In this document: positions 44,320 through 53,923 of the stretch, one piece after another
Layout: each line of letters starts with the position of its first letter
How positions within the stretch are numbered: the stretch's first letter is position 1
Origin: Nocardia concava NBRC 100430
Lineage (GTDB): Bacteria; Actinomycetota; Actinomycetes; Mycobacteriales; Mycobacteriaceae
Assembly (NCBI RefSeq): GCF_000308815.1
Contig: NZ_BAFX01000005.1
Coordinates: 56,476 to 120,475 of the forward strand
Reading direction: 5' to 3'
DNA: 64,000 nucleotides
Made by a program: the position numbers and the translations under genes
Notes under the pieces: generated by a model
The model's database searches: none
What the model saw: only the letters and a program-made list of their open reading frames with translations
What the model was told of the DNA's origin: nothing

Positions 44320-46101
44320 ATGAGTTCGCGAACCTCCTCCATCCGCCTGGTTCTGCGCTACTACGGCCGGGAACTGGCCCGGCGCAAGGTGATCACGGCC
44401 CTGGGCATGCTGGGGCCGGCACTGGGCAATATGTGCCAGCTCTACATCGCGCCGCTGCTGGTCGCCGTGCTGGTCGGCAAGGTGGCCGCCACCGGTGACT
44501 CCTCGTTCGGCACGCTGGCGCCCTACGTGCTGGCCTTCGCCGGGGTATTGCTGCTGTCGGAAGTGTTCTGGCGCATCGGAATCCACTTCCTCAACCGGCT
44601 GGACGCCTACGGCATCGAGAACCTCTACAACACCGCCATGGACGAGCTGCTGGCCAAGGACGCGGCGTTCTTCCACAACAACTTCGCGGGCTCGCTGACC
44701 AAACGGGCGCTCAGCTTCGCGACCCGGTTCGAGGAGTTCGCCGACACCCTCGCCTTCGAGATCGTCTCCGCGCTGGTGCCGATGAGCTTCGCCTGCGTGG
44801 TGCTGTGGCGCTACGACCCGCTGCTGGTCGTCACCCTGCTGGGCCTGATCGCCCTGTGCGGTGTGGTGGTCACGCCCTTGATCAAGCGCAGGCAGAACCT
44901 GGTCGACGAGCGGGAGGCCGCCGTCGCGCTGGTCTCCGGGCACGTCTCCGACGCGCTGTCGAACATGCAGGCGGTGCGGGCCTTCGCGGCCGAACCGCAG
45001 GAGGCGGCCGAGCATCGGCGACGGGTGGTCGGGCAGCGGCGCAAGACGCTGCGGTCGTGGGACTACAACAACCTCTTCATCGACACCGCGGTGATGCCGC
45101 TCATGGTGATCGTGAACGTGCTGGGCCTGCTGATCGCGCTGGGCATCGACGGCGGGCACGCCTCGGTCGAGGTGATCATCGTGGCGTTCACCTACTACTG
45201 GAACGCCACCGGCATCATGTTCCGGTTCAACCAGATCTACCGGCGGCTGGAGAGCTCGACCACCGAGGCCGCGCAGTTCACCGAACTGCTGCTGGAATCG
45301 CCCACCGTGCTGGATCCGGTCGATCCGGAACCCTTGCGGCCCAATGGTTCCGGCATCCGGTTCGAGCGGGTGGACTTCGCGCACGCGGGTGCGCCGCCGC
45401 TGTTCCGCGGGCTGGAACTGGATGTGCCCAGCGGGTCGCGGATCGGTCTGGTCGGGCGCTCGGGCGGCGGCAAGAGCACGATCACGCAGCTGCTGCTGCG
45501 CATGATGGACATCGACGGCGGTGCGATTCGCATTGGCGGGCAGGATATCTCGCGGCTGCGGCAGAGCGATCTGCGCTCGATGCTGGCCTATGTGCCGCAG
45601 GATCCGGCCATGTTCCACCGGACGCTGAGCGAGAACATCCGATTCGCGCGGCCTGGCGCCACCGACGAGGAAGTGCGGCGCGCGGCCAAGGCCGCGCACG
45701 TCACCGAATTCGCCGACGGGCTGCCCGAGGGTATGGAGACGCTCATCGGCGAGCGCGGCGTGAAACTGTCCGGCGGGCAACGCCAGCGGGTCGCGCTGGC
45801 CCGGGCCATCCTGCGCGACGCACCCATCCTGCTGCTGGACGAGGCCACCAGCGCCCTCGACTCGGAGAGCGAAATCCTTGTGCAGCAAGCGCTCTGGGAG
45901 TTGATGGAAGGGCGTACGGCGCTGGTGGTCGCGCACCGGCTGAGCACGGTGGCCGATATGGACCGGCTGGTCGTGCTCGATCGCGGGCGGATCGTCGAAC
46001 AGGGCAGCCACGAGGAGCTGCTACGGGCCGAGGGCACGTACGCGCAACTGTGGCGGCATCAGTCGGGCGGGTTCCTGGCGGAAGAACTCTCCGCCCGCTG
46101 A
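44320..46101 (+). CDS. ABC transporter, fused membrane and ATPase half-transporter
   Basis: The 593-residue protein has an N-terminal six-helix ABC membrane domain (to about 330) and a C-terminal nucleotide-binding domain with Walker A GRSGGGKST near 381, the signature LSGGQRQRVALARA, Walker B ILLLDEATSALDSES and His switch VVAHRLST. It works as a dimer, probably exporting a lipid or hydrophobic product. Start ATG 44320 lacks a good ribosome binding site. Its relation to the preceding operon is uncertain. Confidence 0.93.
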   Translation: MSSRTSSIRLVLRYYGRELARRKVITALGMLGPALGNMCQLYIAPLLVAVLVGKVAATGDSSFGTLAPYVLAFAGVLLLSEVFWRIGIHFLNRLDAYGIENLYNTAMDELLAKDAAFFHNNFAGSLTKRALSFATRFEEFADTLAFEIVSALVPMSFACVVLWRYDPLLVVTLLGLIALCGVVVTPLIKRRQNLVDEREAAVALVSGHVSDALSNMQAVRAFAAEPQEAAEHRRRVVGQRRKTLRSWDYNNLFIDTAVMPLMVIVNVLGLLIALGIDGGHASVEVIIVAFTYYWNATGIMFRFNQIYRRLESSTTEAAQFTELLLESPTVLDPVDPEPLRPNGSGIRFERVDFAHAGAPPLFRGLELDVPSGSRIGLVGRSGGGKSTITQLLLRMMDIDGGAIRIGGQDISRLRQSDLRSMLAYVPQDPAMFHRTLSENIRFARPGATDEEVRRAAKAAHVTEFADGLPEGMETLIGERGVKLSGGQRQRVALARAILRDAPILLLDEATSALDSESEILVQQALWELMEGRTALVVAHRLSTVADMDRLVVLDRGRIVEQGSHEELLRAEGTYAQLWRHQSGGFLAEELSAR

Positions 46102-46104
46102 CGC

Positions 46105-46131
46105 GAGGTTGGGGGCATCGCCCCCAACCTC
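46105..46131. terminator. Bidirectional hairpin between ABC and enoyl-CoA hydratase genes
   Basis: GAGGTTGGGGG pairs perfectly with CCCCCAACCTC around CATCG in the 31-base convergent gap. Confidence 0.7.
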
Positions 46132-46132
46132 C

Positions 46133-46954
46133 TTACTTCCCTTGGAAGTTCGGCTTCCGCTTCTCGGCGAAGGCGCGAGGGCCTTCCTTCGCGTCTTCGC
46201 TGCGGAAGACCGGCAGGCCGACCTTGGCGTCGATCTGGAACGCCTCTTCCTCGTGCATGCCCTCGGTGTCACGAATGACCTTGAGGATCGCCTGCACGGC
46301 CAGCGGACCGTTGTTGTTGATCAGCTCGGCGATCTCCAGCGCCTTGTCCAGCGCGGTGCCGTCCGGCACCACGTGCCCGATGAGCCCGAAGTTCAGCGCC
46401 TCGGTCGCGGTGATGTGGCGGCCGGTCAGCAGCAGCTCGGCGGCAATGGTGTACGGGATCTGCCGCGGCAGCCGGACCGCCGAGCCACCCATCGGGAACA
46501 GGCTCCACTTCGCCTCGGAGATACCGAATTTGGCGCTCTCACCCGCGATGCGGATGTCGGTGCCCTGCAGGATCTCGGTGCCGCCCGCGATGGCCGGGCC
46601 CTCGACAGCGGCGATCAGCGGCTTGGTCAGGCGGCGGCCCTTGAGCAGGCCGGGCATACGGGACGGATCGAACGCGCTGCCCTCCTTCATGCCTTCCGCG
46701 GCGCCGCGCTTGTTCATGGCCTTGAGATCCGCGCCCGCGCAGAACGCGCCGCCGGCCCCGGTGAGGATGCAGGAGCGGATCTCCGGATCGTTGTCGACGG
46801 TGTCCCACGCCTCGGTCATGATGGCCAGCATCTCGCCGGTCAGGGCGTTCTTGGACTTCGGCCGGTTCATGGTGACGATCAGCGTGGCGCCGCGCTTCTC
46901 GACCAGCGCGTGCGGTTCGGTATTGCTGGCTGTCTCTGCAGTCGCTGCGGTCAT
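46133..46954 (-). CDS. Enoyl-CoA hydratase/isomerase (crotonase family)
   Basis: The 273-residue protein has the oxyanion-hole motif [15 protein letters not shown] near 85 and the [11 protein letters not shown] region with downstream [12 protein letters not shown]. The equivalents of the two catalytic glutamates of hydratases are not plainly present, since the 140s region reads [20 protein letters not shown], so an isomerase or other crotonase activity is possible. ATG 46954 follows GAAGGG. It is divergent from the gabD2-like gene with a KstR-type box between. Confidence 0.88.
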   Translation of the reverse strand: MTAATAETASNTEPHALVEKRGATLIVTMNRPKSKNALTGEMLAIMTEAWDTVDNDPEIRSCILTGAGGAFCAGADLKAMNKRGAAEGMKEGSAFDPSRMPGLLKGRRLTKPLIAAVEGPAIAGGTEILQGTDIRIAGESAKFGISEAKWSLFPMGGSAVRLPRQIPYTIAAELLLTGRHITATEALNFGLIGHVVPDGTALDKALEIAELINNNGPLAVQAILKVIRDTEGMHEEEAFQIDAKVGLPVFRSEDAKEGPRAFAEKRKPNFQGK

Positions 46955-47022
46955 CGCCGACCCTTCTTTCCACTTTCCGGGCTGATTCCGGCACGAAACT
47001 ACCCCGTGCCGTTGTCCTGAAC

Positions 47023-47036
47023 AATAACGTGTTCTA
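47023..47036. promoter_or_regulatory. KstR-type box between enoyl-CoA hydratase and dehydrogenase genes
   Basis: AATAACGTGTTCTA matches seven of eight defined positions of TnnAACnnGTTnnA. The divergent gap is 134 bases and holds nothing else I can identify. Confidence 0.45.
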
Positions 47037-47088
47037 GTTTGGATCATGGTGACCGCCGTCACGGGCGGCAAGTAGTGGAGAGAGTCCC

Positions 47089-48678
47089 ATGAGCACAACG
47101 AGCAAGGCGAAGCTTCCGCCCCGCGTCACGGAATCCCTCATCAATCGGCTGACCGCCATGGTGACCGCGGGCAAGGCCGGCGAGGCCCGCGAGCCCTTCG
47201 AGATGATCGAGGTCTACACCGGCGACGTGGTCGGCTACCTGCCGCAGTCCTCGTCGGAGGATGTGAAGGCCGCCGCGGAGATCGCCCGCGCCGCTCAGAA
47301 GGAATGGGCCGCCCGGCCGCTCGCCGACCGGCTCGCGGTCTTCGAGCGCGCGCACGAGCTGATCCTCTCCGAGATCGAGACGCTCGCCGATCTCATCCAG
47401 ATCGGTTGCGGCAAGGCGCGACGGATGGCCATCGAGGAGGCGTGCGATACGCCGATGGTCATCGCGCACTACCTCAAGACCGCCGCCAAGACGCTCAAGC
47501 CGAAGAAGCGCAGCGGACCCATGCCGGTCATCACCTCCTCCACCGAGGAGCACCGGCCCAAGGGCGTGGTCGCGGTCATCGCGCCGTGGAACTTCCCCTT
47601 CGCCATCTCCATGTCCGACTCCACCCCGGCGCTCATCGCGGGCAACGGCGTGATCATGAAGCCGGACAACAAGACCGCGCTGTGCACCCTCTACGGCATC
47701 GAGTTGCTGCACAAGGCGGGCCTGCCGCGCGGGCTGGTCCAAGTGGTCTGCGGCGGCGGCCCCGATGTCGGCCCCACCCTCATCGACAATGTCGACTTCG
47801 TCATGTTCACCGGCTCCACCAATACCGGCCGGACCATCGGCGAGCAGGCCGGGCGCAATCTCATCGGCTGCAGCCTGGAACTCGGCGGCAAGAACCCGAT
47901 GATCGTGCTCGACGACGTCAACCTCGACGAGGCCATTCCGTCGGCCATCTTCGCGGTGTTCGGCAATACCGGCCAGGCCTGTATGCACATCGAGCGCATC
48001 TATGTGCACGAGCGCATCTACGACGAGTACCTGCGCCGATTCGTCGCCGCCGCAGAGGAACTCGGCGCCAAGATGGGCGCCAGCTACGACTTCGAGCCCG
48101 AAATGGGGTCGCTGGTCTCGGTGGATCACATGAAGCGCGTCGCCGCCCACGTGGACGAGGCCCGCGAGAAGGGCGCGACCGTCGTCACCGGCGGCAACCC
48201 GCGGCCCGACATCGGCCCCGCGTTCTTCGAGCCGACCGTGCTCACCGGCGTCACCAAGGACATGGCGCACGCCACCATGGAGACCTTCGGGCCCGTGGTC
48301 AGCATCTACAAGTACGGCTCGGTGGACGAGGCGGTCGAGCTGGCCAATGACACCAGCTACGGGCTCAATGCCAGCATCTGGACCGGAAACATCGACCGCG
48401 CAGTCGCATTGGCCGAGCGCGTCGAGGCCGGGGCCATCAATATCAACGACGGCTTCGTCACCAGCTACGCCGCCAAGGGCACCCCGTCGGGCGGCGTCAA
48501 GCAGTCCGGCGTCGGCACCCGGCACGGCGCGGCCGGTCTGCTCAAGTACACCGACACCATCAATGTCGGGGTGCAGAAGAAGCAGATCATGGCCGCGCGC
48601 GCGTCCATGCCGTACGAGAAGCAGCTGAAGTCGACGCTGGTCACGCTGCGTTTGATGCGTCGCCTGCACCTGGGCTGA
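47089..48678 (+). CDS. gabD2: Succinate-semialdehyde-dehydrogenase-like ALDH (GabD2 type)
   Basis: The 529-residue protein has [53 protein letters not shown], the catalytic Glu in LELGGKNPM and the catalytic Cys in [16 protein letters not shown], as in mycobacterial GabD2 (Rv1731). It oxidises an aldehyde with NAD(P). GGAGAGAG precedes ATG 47089. A KstR-type box suggests co-regulation with the sterol genes rather than with GABA use. Confidence 0.88.
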   Translation: MSTTSKAKLPPRVTESLINRLTAMVTAGKAGEAREPFEMIEVYTGDVVGYLPQSSSEDVKAAAEIARAAQKEWAARPLADRLAVFERAHELILSEIETLADLIQIGCGKARRMAIEEACDTPMVIAHYLKTAAKTLKPKKRSGPMPVITSSTEEHRPKGVVAVIAPWNFPFAISMSDSTPALIAGNGVIMKPDNKTALCTLYGIELLHKAGLPRGLVQVVCGGGPDVGPTLIDNVDFVMFTGSTNTGRTIGEQAGRNLIGCSLELGGKNPMIVLDDVNLDEAIPSAIFAVFGNTGQACMHIERIYVHERIYDEYLRRFVAAAEELGAKMGASYDFEPEMGSLVSVDHMKRVAAHVDEAREKGATVVTGGNPRPDIGPAFFEPTVLTGVTKDMAHATMETFGPVVSIYKYGSVDEAVELANDTSYGLNASIWTGNIDRAVALAERVEAGAININDGFVTSYAAKGTPSGGVKQSGVGTRHGAAGLLKYTDTINVGVQKKQIMAARASMPYEKQLKSTLVTLRLMRRLHLG

Positions 48679-48694
48679 GAAGTGCTGTACGACA

Positions 48695-48725
48695 AAGGGT
48701 CCCGGCCGGTGCGGCCGGGACCCTT
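48695..48725. terminator. Terminator between gabD2-like and PEBP genes
   Basis: AAGGGTCCCGGCC pairs perfectly with GGCCGGGACCCTT around a 5-base loop, 16 bases after the stop. It lies between convergent genes and could serve both. Confidence 0.75.
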
Positions 48726-48735
48726 CGTCGTCCGC

Positions 48736-49359
48736 TCAGCGCTGTGCGGTCAGTTCCAGCTTCGCCACACCGACGATGTGCGCGCCCATGCTGAACGACG
48801 CGACGGTCGGCGTGGTGGTCGCGGGCAGGTCCAGGCTCGGGGTGTCCAGGGCCAGTACGGAGATCCGGTAGTGGTGGGGCTTGTCGCCGGCGGGCGGGCA
48901 GGGGCCCAGGTAACCGGAGACCCCGGCGTCGTTGGCGCCGGCGACGCCCGCCGCTCCCGCGGTGAAATCCTTTGCGGTGGAGGGGATGTCCCAGTTCATC
49001 CAGTGCCAGAAACCCGCGCCCGTCGGGGCGTCCGGATCGAACATGGTGACCGCGAAGCTCTTCGCGGCCGCCGGAGCTCCCGACCAGGCCAGCCGCGGGG
49101 CCCTGTTGGCCGCGGTGCAACCGAAGCTGCCCGCGTAGAAGTCGGCGGGAAAGGCGTCGGTGGCGTCGGTGGTCGTCACCGTGAATTGTGCGGCGTTGGC
49201 CGGGACGACCGGGCGGACCTGGACCGAAGCCGACGCCGGGGTGGTCGCGGTGGTCGTGGCGGTGGCCGAATCCTTGTCGTTGCCGCAGGCGACCAGCCCG
49301 ACCAGGCTCGTCGCAGCGAAAGTCGTGATCATGATGCGGCGTGCGGCGGTGCGGTTCAT
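48736..49359 (-). CDS. PEBP-family (YbhB/YbcL-like) lipoprotein
   Basis: The 207-residue protein from ATG 49359 (GAGGAGGACC upstream) has a lipoprotein signal with lipobox LVAC at about 19-22, a Thr/Ala-rich linker, and the phosphatidylethanolamine-binding fold with MFDPDAPTGAGFWHWMNWDIP and GYLGPCPPAGDKPHHYR, which form the anion pocket. It is exposed on the outer face of the membrane; ligand unknown. A longer frame from 49449 lacks a signal and is not used. The start is divergent from the XRE regulator. Confidence 0.9.
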   Translation of the reverse strand: MNRTAARRIMITTFAATSLVGLVACGNDKDSATATTTATTPASASVQVRPVVPANAAQFTVTTTDATDAFPADFYAGSFGCTAANRAPRLAWSGAPAAAKSFAVTMFDPDAPTGAGFWHWMNWDIPSTAKDFTAGAAGVAGANDAGVSGYLGPCPPAGDKPHHYRISVLALDTPSLDLPATTTPTVASFSMGAHIVGVAKLELTAQR

Positions 49360-49436
49360 GGCGGTCCTCCTCGGTGTTTCGAATTGCAAGATGAGAATCC
49401 CGGAATTCGAGACGGGCAGGGAGATCGTCCGCAGCC

Positions 49437-49453
49437 TGGTATGCGGCATACCA
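49437..49453. promoter_or_regulatory. Perfect palindromic operator (TGGTATG-CGG-CATACCA)
   Basis: A 7-bp perfect inverted repeat with a 3-base spacer, between the divergent PEBP lipoprotein and XRE regulator genes, 27 bases from the regulator start. Confidence 0.65.
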
Positions 49454-49468
49454 CCCAGCGGCGCCGCC

Positions 49469-49474
49469 TAGGCT
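49469..49474 (+). promoter_or_regulatory. -10 box for leaderless XRE regulator gene
   Basis: TAGGCT lies six bases before GTG 49481; no ribosome binding site is present. Confidence 0.5.
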
Positions 49475-49480
49475 GGTGTC

Positions 49481-50338
49481 GTGGACGGTACGGGATCGGG
49501 CAATGAACTGGGCGCTTTCCTGCGTGCCATGCGGGAACGGCTCACGCCGGAGGACGCCGGACTCCCGAGCCTCGGCACCCGGCGCACGCCCGGGCTGCGG
49601 CGGCAGGAGGTCGCGCAGCTGGCCGCGGTCAGCATCGACTGGTACATCCGGCTGGAACAGGGTCGGGTCGGGACGCCCGGTGCGGCGATCCTGGACGCGC
49701 TGGCCGCCGCGCTGCAGCTCACCGATACCGAACGCGCGCATCTGCATCTCATCGCACGCGGTGCCCAGCCGCCGAGCCGGAAACCCGCCGATCCGCCCGC
49801 GTCGCTGCGGGCCATCCTCGACGGCATGCCTTCGCACCCGGCCTATCTGAGCGATTTCCGCCTGGATGTGCTGGCCCGCAATACCGCCGCGGCGGCGCTG
49901 TTCGGACCGAGTTTCGGGCCGGGGATCAATACGGCCCGATTGACCCTGCTCGATCCGGCCACCCGCGCCACCCAGCTGGACTGGGATCGGGTGGCCCGCG
50001 AGACCGTCGGCAACCTGCGCCGCAATCTGGCCCGGCACCCGGACGATGCCCGGCTGCGCCAGGTGATCGCCGAATTGCGCACGGAGAGCCCGGAATTCGC
50101 CGTCTGGTGGGACGACCACACCGTGCAGGACCGCAGCCACGGCACCAAACGCATCCGCCACCCCGAGGTCGGCGACCTGACCGTCTGCTACGACAATCTC
50201 ACCAGTCCGGACGGCGCGGACCACAGCCTGACCGTGCTCACGCCCGCCGACGAGGCGACCGCGGCGGCCCTGCGCACCGTCCTCACCTCGCACGCGAATC
50301 GCCTGGGCGGCACTCGCCTTCGACCCGTCGCGGGGTAG
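49481..50338 (+). CDS. XRE-family regulator with MmyB-like ligand domain
   Basis: The 285-residue protein has an N-terminal HTH (LGTRRTPGLRRQEVAQLAAVSIDWYIRLEQGR, about 30-65) and a C-terminal MmyB-type PAS-like domain (AYLSDFRLDVLARNTAAAALFGP and DNLTSPDGADHSLTVLTPADE). Such regulators usually control the divergent neighbour, here a PEBP lipoprotein, in response to a fatty-acid-like ligand. The GTG 49481 start is supported by the leaderless promoter. Confidence 0.92.
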   Translation: MDGTGSGNELGAFLRAMRERLTPEDAGLPSLGTRRTPGLRRQEVAQLAAVSIDWYIRLEQGRVGTPGAAILDALAAALQLTDTERAHLHLIARGAQPPSRKPADPPASLRAILDGMPSHPAYLSDFRLDVLARNTAAAALFGPSFGPGINTARLTLLDPATRATQLDWDRVARETVGNLRRNLARHPDDARLRQVIAELRTESPEFAVWWDDHTVQDRSHGTKRIRHPEVGDLTVCYDNLTSPDGADHSLTVLTPADEATAAALRTVLTSHANRLGGTRLRPVAG

Positions 50339-50356
50339 CCCTGGCAAGATGGCTGA

Positions 50357-51565
50357 ATGATTGCCACCATGCTGGCGGTTGCCATCTCGCTCACCGTGTG
50401 GGCCCTGCTGGCCGCCAAATTCGACCAGTGGCGCATCAGCGCGCCCATGGTGACGGTCTTCGCGGGCGTCGTGGTCGGGCTGATGGTGCGCGATTCCATC
50501 GGCGCGACCCTCGATACGGAAGTGGCACTGCACGCGGCCGAAATTGTGCTCGCCGTGCTCCTGTTCATCGACGCCACCGAGGTGCGCGGCGGGCTGTTCG
50601 GTCGTAATCCCGGTGCGGCGGTGCGGCTTCTGTTCATCGCGCTGCCATTGAGTTTGGCGGCGGCGGTGGGTCTCGGACTGTGGTTGCTGCCCGGTTCCGG
50701 ATGGGCGCTGCTGCTGGTGATCGCATGCGTGGTGGTGCCGATCGACTTCGCGCCCGCGGCGGCGATCCTGCGCGACAAGCGAATTCCGGTGCGGGTGCGC
50801 AATATCCTGAATGTCGAGAGCGGCTACAACGACGGCATCGTGTCCCCGATCATCGTCTTCGCCCTGACCGTCGCGGGCGGCGCGAGCAGGGACCGGACGC
50901 CGTGGGAAGCGCTCGGCACCGCGGGACCCCCGGCACTGAAGGCACTCCTGGTCGGCGCGGGATGCGGTGCGGCACTGGCCTTCCTGACCAATCGCGCCGA
51001 TGCCGCCCGGCTGATGAACCTGCAGTCCAAACGCCTCATCATGGTCGCCGCCCCGATCGGTTCCTACGCGCTGTCGGTCAGCATCGGCGGCAACGGCTTC
51101 GTCGCCGCCTTCGTCTGCGGCTTCGTGATCCACCGCGTCCGCCACACGGAGGAACACGCCCGCGAACTCGAACTCATCGACGACATCGGCTTCCTGCTCA
51201 CCGCCATCATGTGGTTCGTCTTCGGCGCAGTCGCGGTCTTCGTGCTGTGGGAGGGCGCGGATTGGCGCCTGTGCCTCTTCTCCGCAGCGGTGCTGACCGT
51301 GATCCGCATCATCCCCGTCATGGCCTCCCTGACCGGCTACCGCCTCACCCTCGTCGAGAACTTCCTCATCGGCTGGCTGGGCCCCCGCGGCACCACCTCG
51401 ATCGTCTTCGGCCTACTCGCCTTCAACCAACTCCGCGGCGACAACGCCGAACTCGCCCTCGCAGCCATGGTCATAACCGTGCTGGGCAGCGTCGTACTCC
51501 ACGGTCTCGGCTCACCTTTGACCGCCCGCGGCTACCGCCGCCGAGTCTCCCCACAGAAGAATTGA
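50357..51565 (+). CDS. Cation/proton antiporter (CPA1-like)
   Basis: The 402-residue membrane protein has about eleven helices with the CPA pattern AVLLFIDATEVRGG, ACVVVPIDFAPAAAILRDKRIPVRVRNILNVESGYNDGIVSP, where the conserved Asp and NVESGYNDG of Na+/H+ exchangers are seen, and WLGPRGTTSIVFGLL near the end. It exchanges monovalent cations for protons. CAAGAT at 50345-50350, six bases before ATG 50357, suggests a leaderless transcript. Confidence 0.9.
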   Translation: MIATMLAVAISLTVWALLAAKFDQWRISAPMVTVFAGVVVGLMVRDSIGATLDTEVALHAAEIVLAVLLFIDATEVRGGLFGRNPGAAVRLLFIALPLSLAAAVGLGLWLLPGSGWALLLVIACVVVPIDFAPAAAILRDKRIPVRVRNILNVESGYNDGIVSPIIVFALTVAGGASRDRTPWEALGTAGPPALKALLVGAGCGAALAFLTNRADAARLMNLQSKRLIMVAAPIGSYALSVSIGGNGFVAAFVCGFVIHRVRHTEEHARELELIDDIGFLLTAIMWFVFGAVAVFVLWEGADWRLCLFSAAVLTVIRIIPVMASLTGYRLTLVENFLIGWLGPRGTTSIVFGLLAFNQLRGDNAELALAAMVITVLGSVVLHGLGSPLTARGYRRRVSPQKN

Positions 51566-51581
51566 TCCGGAAAACACAAAA

Positions 51582-51607
51582 CCCCCGGCTCTCGAAAGAG
51601 CCGGGGG
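51582..51607 (-). terminator. Strong terminator downstream of tRNA-Pro
   Basis: CCCCCGGCTCT-CGAA-AGAGCCGGGGG is an 11-bp perfect stem. On the minus strand it is followed by TTTTGTGTTTT, a true U-tract, so it ends the tRNA transcript. It can also serve the antiporter gene from the other side. Confidence 0.85.
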
Positions 51608-51630
51608 CCGAGTTGTGTCTCAACCACACA

Positions 51631-51705
<75 letters not shown>

Positions 51706-51770
51706 TGAAGCGAACGTGGAGTAGCTTAGCGCACGGGTGGTCTGGACGTTAAATCGGCTGGTCAGGTGGT

Positions 51771-52784
51771 CTAAAGCAGGCGGAAAGTGGCGAATAGTCT
51801 ACGGGCGAAATCGGCGGTTACCGAGCGTTCCACGCCCGTGTCGGCGAGCAGTACGAGGACCAGTGAGCCCTTGCCGGTGCCTACGCCGATGGCGAGGGTG
51901 TAGACCGAGAAGGTGGTGGCGCAGCCGGCGGGGGCGGTGAAGGTGCCGGTGGTTTCGACGAAGGTGCCGTTGAGGGGGCCGCTGGTGGTGGCGAAGGGCT
52001 GGGGGCCGCCCGCGGTGACCGAGGTCTTGGTGGAGTAGCCGATGCGGGCGGCACGGCTGCCGACATCGCCCGCGGCGGAGGTGGCGTCGTCGATATCGGA
52101 GGTGGTCAGAAACATGGTGGTGCGCACATTGTTCGGGCAGTAGTCCACGCCCTCCTGCGCGACGCCGACGGCGGGGATGCTGTCGTTGCCGGGGCCGTAG
52201 GCGGTGGCGCTCTGATCTATGGTCCAGTCCTTGGGGATGTCCCAGGCGGCCTTCAGGTCCTTGGGCACATCGACCTGATAGCCGGGGATCTGGGGTGTGA
52301 GCGTGGACGCCGGGCCGGTGGTGGTCGTACGCGGGGCGGTGCTGGTCGGGCGGGTGGTCGAGGTGGGCTTGGCGGAGCTGGTGGGCGTGGCGGAGGTGCC
52401 GGAGTCGCGCATCACCACCACGATCGCGACGACCGCCACGATGGCCACGACGAGCGCGCCTACTCCGGCCAGCAGCCATATTCGGCCGCGACCGCCGCCG
52501 GGTGGGTTGGGCGGGAACATGTTCGGGCCGGTGGTGTAGGGATTCTGCACCGGCGGAAGCGGATTCGGTCCCGACATGTACGGCGAGGGCTGATACGGGT
52601 TCGGTCCGGACTGATACGGGCTGGGTGCCGGGCGCGGATTCGGCGCGGACACATAGGGATTCGGGCTCGGCGCCGGGTATGGACGCGGTGGCGGATCCGG
52701 CCGGCTCGGCGGACCCTGCCACCAGTCTCCGCTGGATGTCGTCTGTTCCGGATCGATGCCCCGGTCATCGGTTCCATCGCTCAT
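51771..52784 (-). CDS. Single-pass membrane protein with Pro-rich N-terminus, paralogue 1
   Basis: The 337-residue protein has a Pro/Asn/Tyr-rich cytoplasmic N-terminus to about 95, one transmembrane helix (WLLAGVGALVVAIVAVVAIVVV, about 103-124), a Ser/Thr/Pro linker and an extracytoplasmic domain of about 170 residues with single cysteines in VDYCPNN and PAGCATT that probably form a disulfide. The same layout and motifs recur in the next gene. Function unknown; this architecture is common in Nocardia-type surface proteins. Confidence 0.82.
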   Translation of the reverse strand: MSDGTDDRGIDPEQTTSSGDWWQGPPSRPDPPPRPYPAPSPNPYVSAPNPRPAPSPYQSGPNPYQPSPYMSGPNPLPPVQNPYTTGPNMFPPNPPGGGRGRIWLLAGVGALVVAIVAVVAIVVVMRDSGTSATPTSSAKPTSTTRPTSTAPRTTTTGPASTLTPQIPGYQVDVPKDLKAAWDIPKDWTIDQSATAYGPGNDSIPAVGVAQEGVDYCPNNVRTTMFLTTSDIDDATSAAGDVGSRAARIGYSTKTSVTAGGPQPFATTSGPLNGTFVETTGTFTAPAGCATTFSVYTLAIGVGTGKGSLVLVLLADTGVERSVTADFARRLFATFRLL

Positions 52785-52833
52785 CGTCGGACCCCCTGTC
52801 GGACGAGTTGTGCTGTGGCCCTTGCCGAATCCC

Positions 52834-53871
52834 CTACTGGATCGGGCGGATACTGGCGAGGATCTGCTTGGCCAGGGTGGCGTCCACCGCCTGCGCTACG
52901 CCCGTGTCGGCCGCGATGGTGAACACGAAGGCGCCGTTGTCGCCGGGGAACGCGAAGGTGTAGATGGAGTAGGTCGAGGCGCAGCCCGCGGCCGGGGCCG
53001 TGGCATTGCCCTTGGTCTCCAGGTAGACGCCCTGCAACTGGCCGTCCGAGGACTGGAACGCCTCCGGGCTGCCGGGCGTCGAGCCGGTGGAGGTCCAGCC
53101 CAGCCGGCCCACCCGGGCGCCGATGTCGGCGGCCGCCTTGGCCGGATCCGTCTCCTCCGACTGGGTCAGGAAGACATTGGTGCGCACGCTGTTCGCGCAG
53201 TAGTTGACCCCGTCGTCGGCCAGTCCGGCGACGTCGATGGCGTCCGTGCCGGTGCCGAGGGTGCCGGCCGCGTTGGGCTCGATCTTCCAACCGGACGGAA
53301 TGTCGTAGGCCGCGCCGTTGTCCGGGATCGTCACCACCTGGAAGCCGGGAATCACCGCGGTGGGCGTGGTGGTCGGCTTCGCGCCGGTGGTCTTGGTGGT
53401 GCTCGGCCGGCCGGACTGCGTCGGCTTCGCCGTGGTGGAGGTGAGCGCGCTGATCAGCGACGGCGTGGTGGTCGACTTCGCCGACGGCTCATCGGATTTC
53501 GAGTTCACCAGCGCCACGACCACGACCGCCGCGATGATCGCGACCACCAGTGCGCCCAGGCCGACGAACAGCCAGACACGGCCCTTGCCGCCGGGCGGCG
53601 GGGGATAGGGCGGCTGCTGGCCGCCGTAGCCGGGCGGTGGGCCGCCGAACGCCTGCGTCGGCGGGTATTGAGGCTGAGCGGGCTGGTACGGGCCGGAGGG
53701 ATAGTTCTGGCCGTAACCGGGCTGATTCGGTTGCGGGGCCCCGTAACCCGGCTGTTGGGCACCGTAACCCGGCTGCTGGGCGCCATAACCCGGCTGCTGC
53801 GAACCCGGCTGCTGCGCGGGCCCCTGCCACCAATCCGGGTTCTGCTCGCCCCGGTCGTTTTCACTGGTCAC
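52834..53871 (-). CDS. Single-pass membrane protein with Gln/Pro/Gly repeats, paralogue 2
   Basis: The 345-residue protein shares its order with the next gene: DWWQGP opening, Pro/Gln/Gly-rich repeats (PGYGAQQ units at about 24-45), a transmembrane helix near 100-123, a Thr-rich linker, and an outer domain with VNYCANS and AAGCAST cysteines, ending TLAKQILASIRPIQ. The two genes are separated by 49 bases and arose by tandem duplication. The ligand or partner is unknown. Confidence 0.85.
   Translation of the reverse strand: MTSENDRGEQNPDWWQGPAQQPGSQQPGYGAQQPGYGAQQPGYGAPQPNQPGYGQNYPSGPYQPAQPQYPPTQAFGGPPPGYGGQQPPYPPPPGGKGRVWLFVGLGALVVAIIAAVVVVALVNSKSDEPSAKSTTTPSLISALTSTTAKPTQSGRPSTTKTTGAKPTTTPTAVIPGFQVVTIPDNGAAYDIPSGWKIEPNAAGTLGTGTDAIDVAGLADDGVNYCANSVRTNVFLTQSEETDPAKAAADIGARVGRLGWTSTGSTPGSPEAFQSSDGQLQGVYLETKGNATAPAAGCASTYSIYTFAFPGDNGAFVFTIAADTGVAQAVDATLAKQILASIRPIQ
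53740..53802. repeat. Three 21-bp imperfect repeats coding PGYGAQQ units
   Basis: Units begin at 53740, 53761 and 53782 and share CGTAACCCGGCTG with a few changes. They encode the heptad repeats in the N-terminus of paralogue 2; copy number may vary between strains. Confidence 0.75.
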
Positions 53872-53923
53872 GGTTGCCCCCTGACTGATGACTACATACC
53901 GCGTTGTATATCGCGGCCGGCGT

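Noticed and set aside
43975..46011. 678-codon minus-strand frame opposite the ABC exporter
   Set aside because: His/Gln/Arg-rich shadow of the ABC gene with no start signal.
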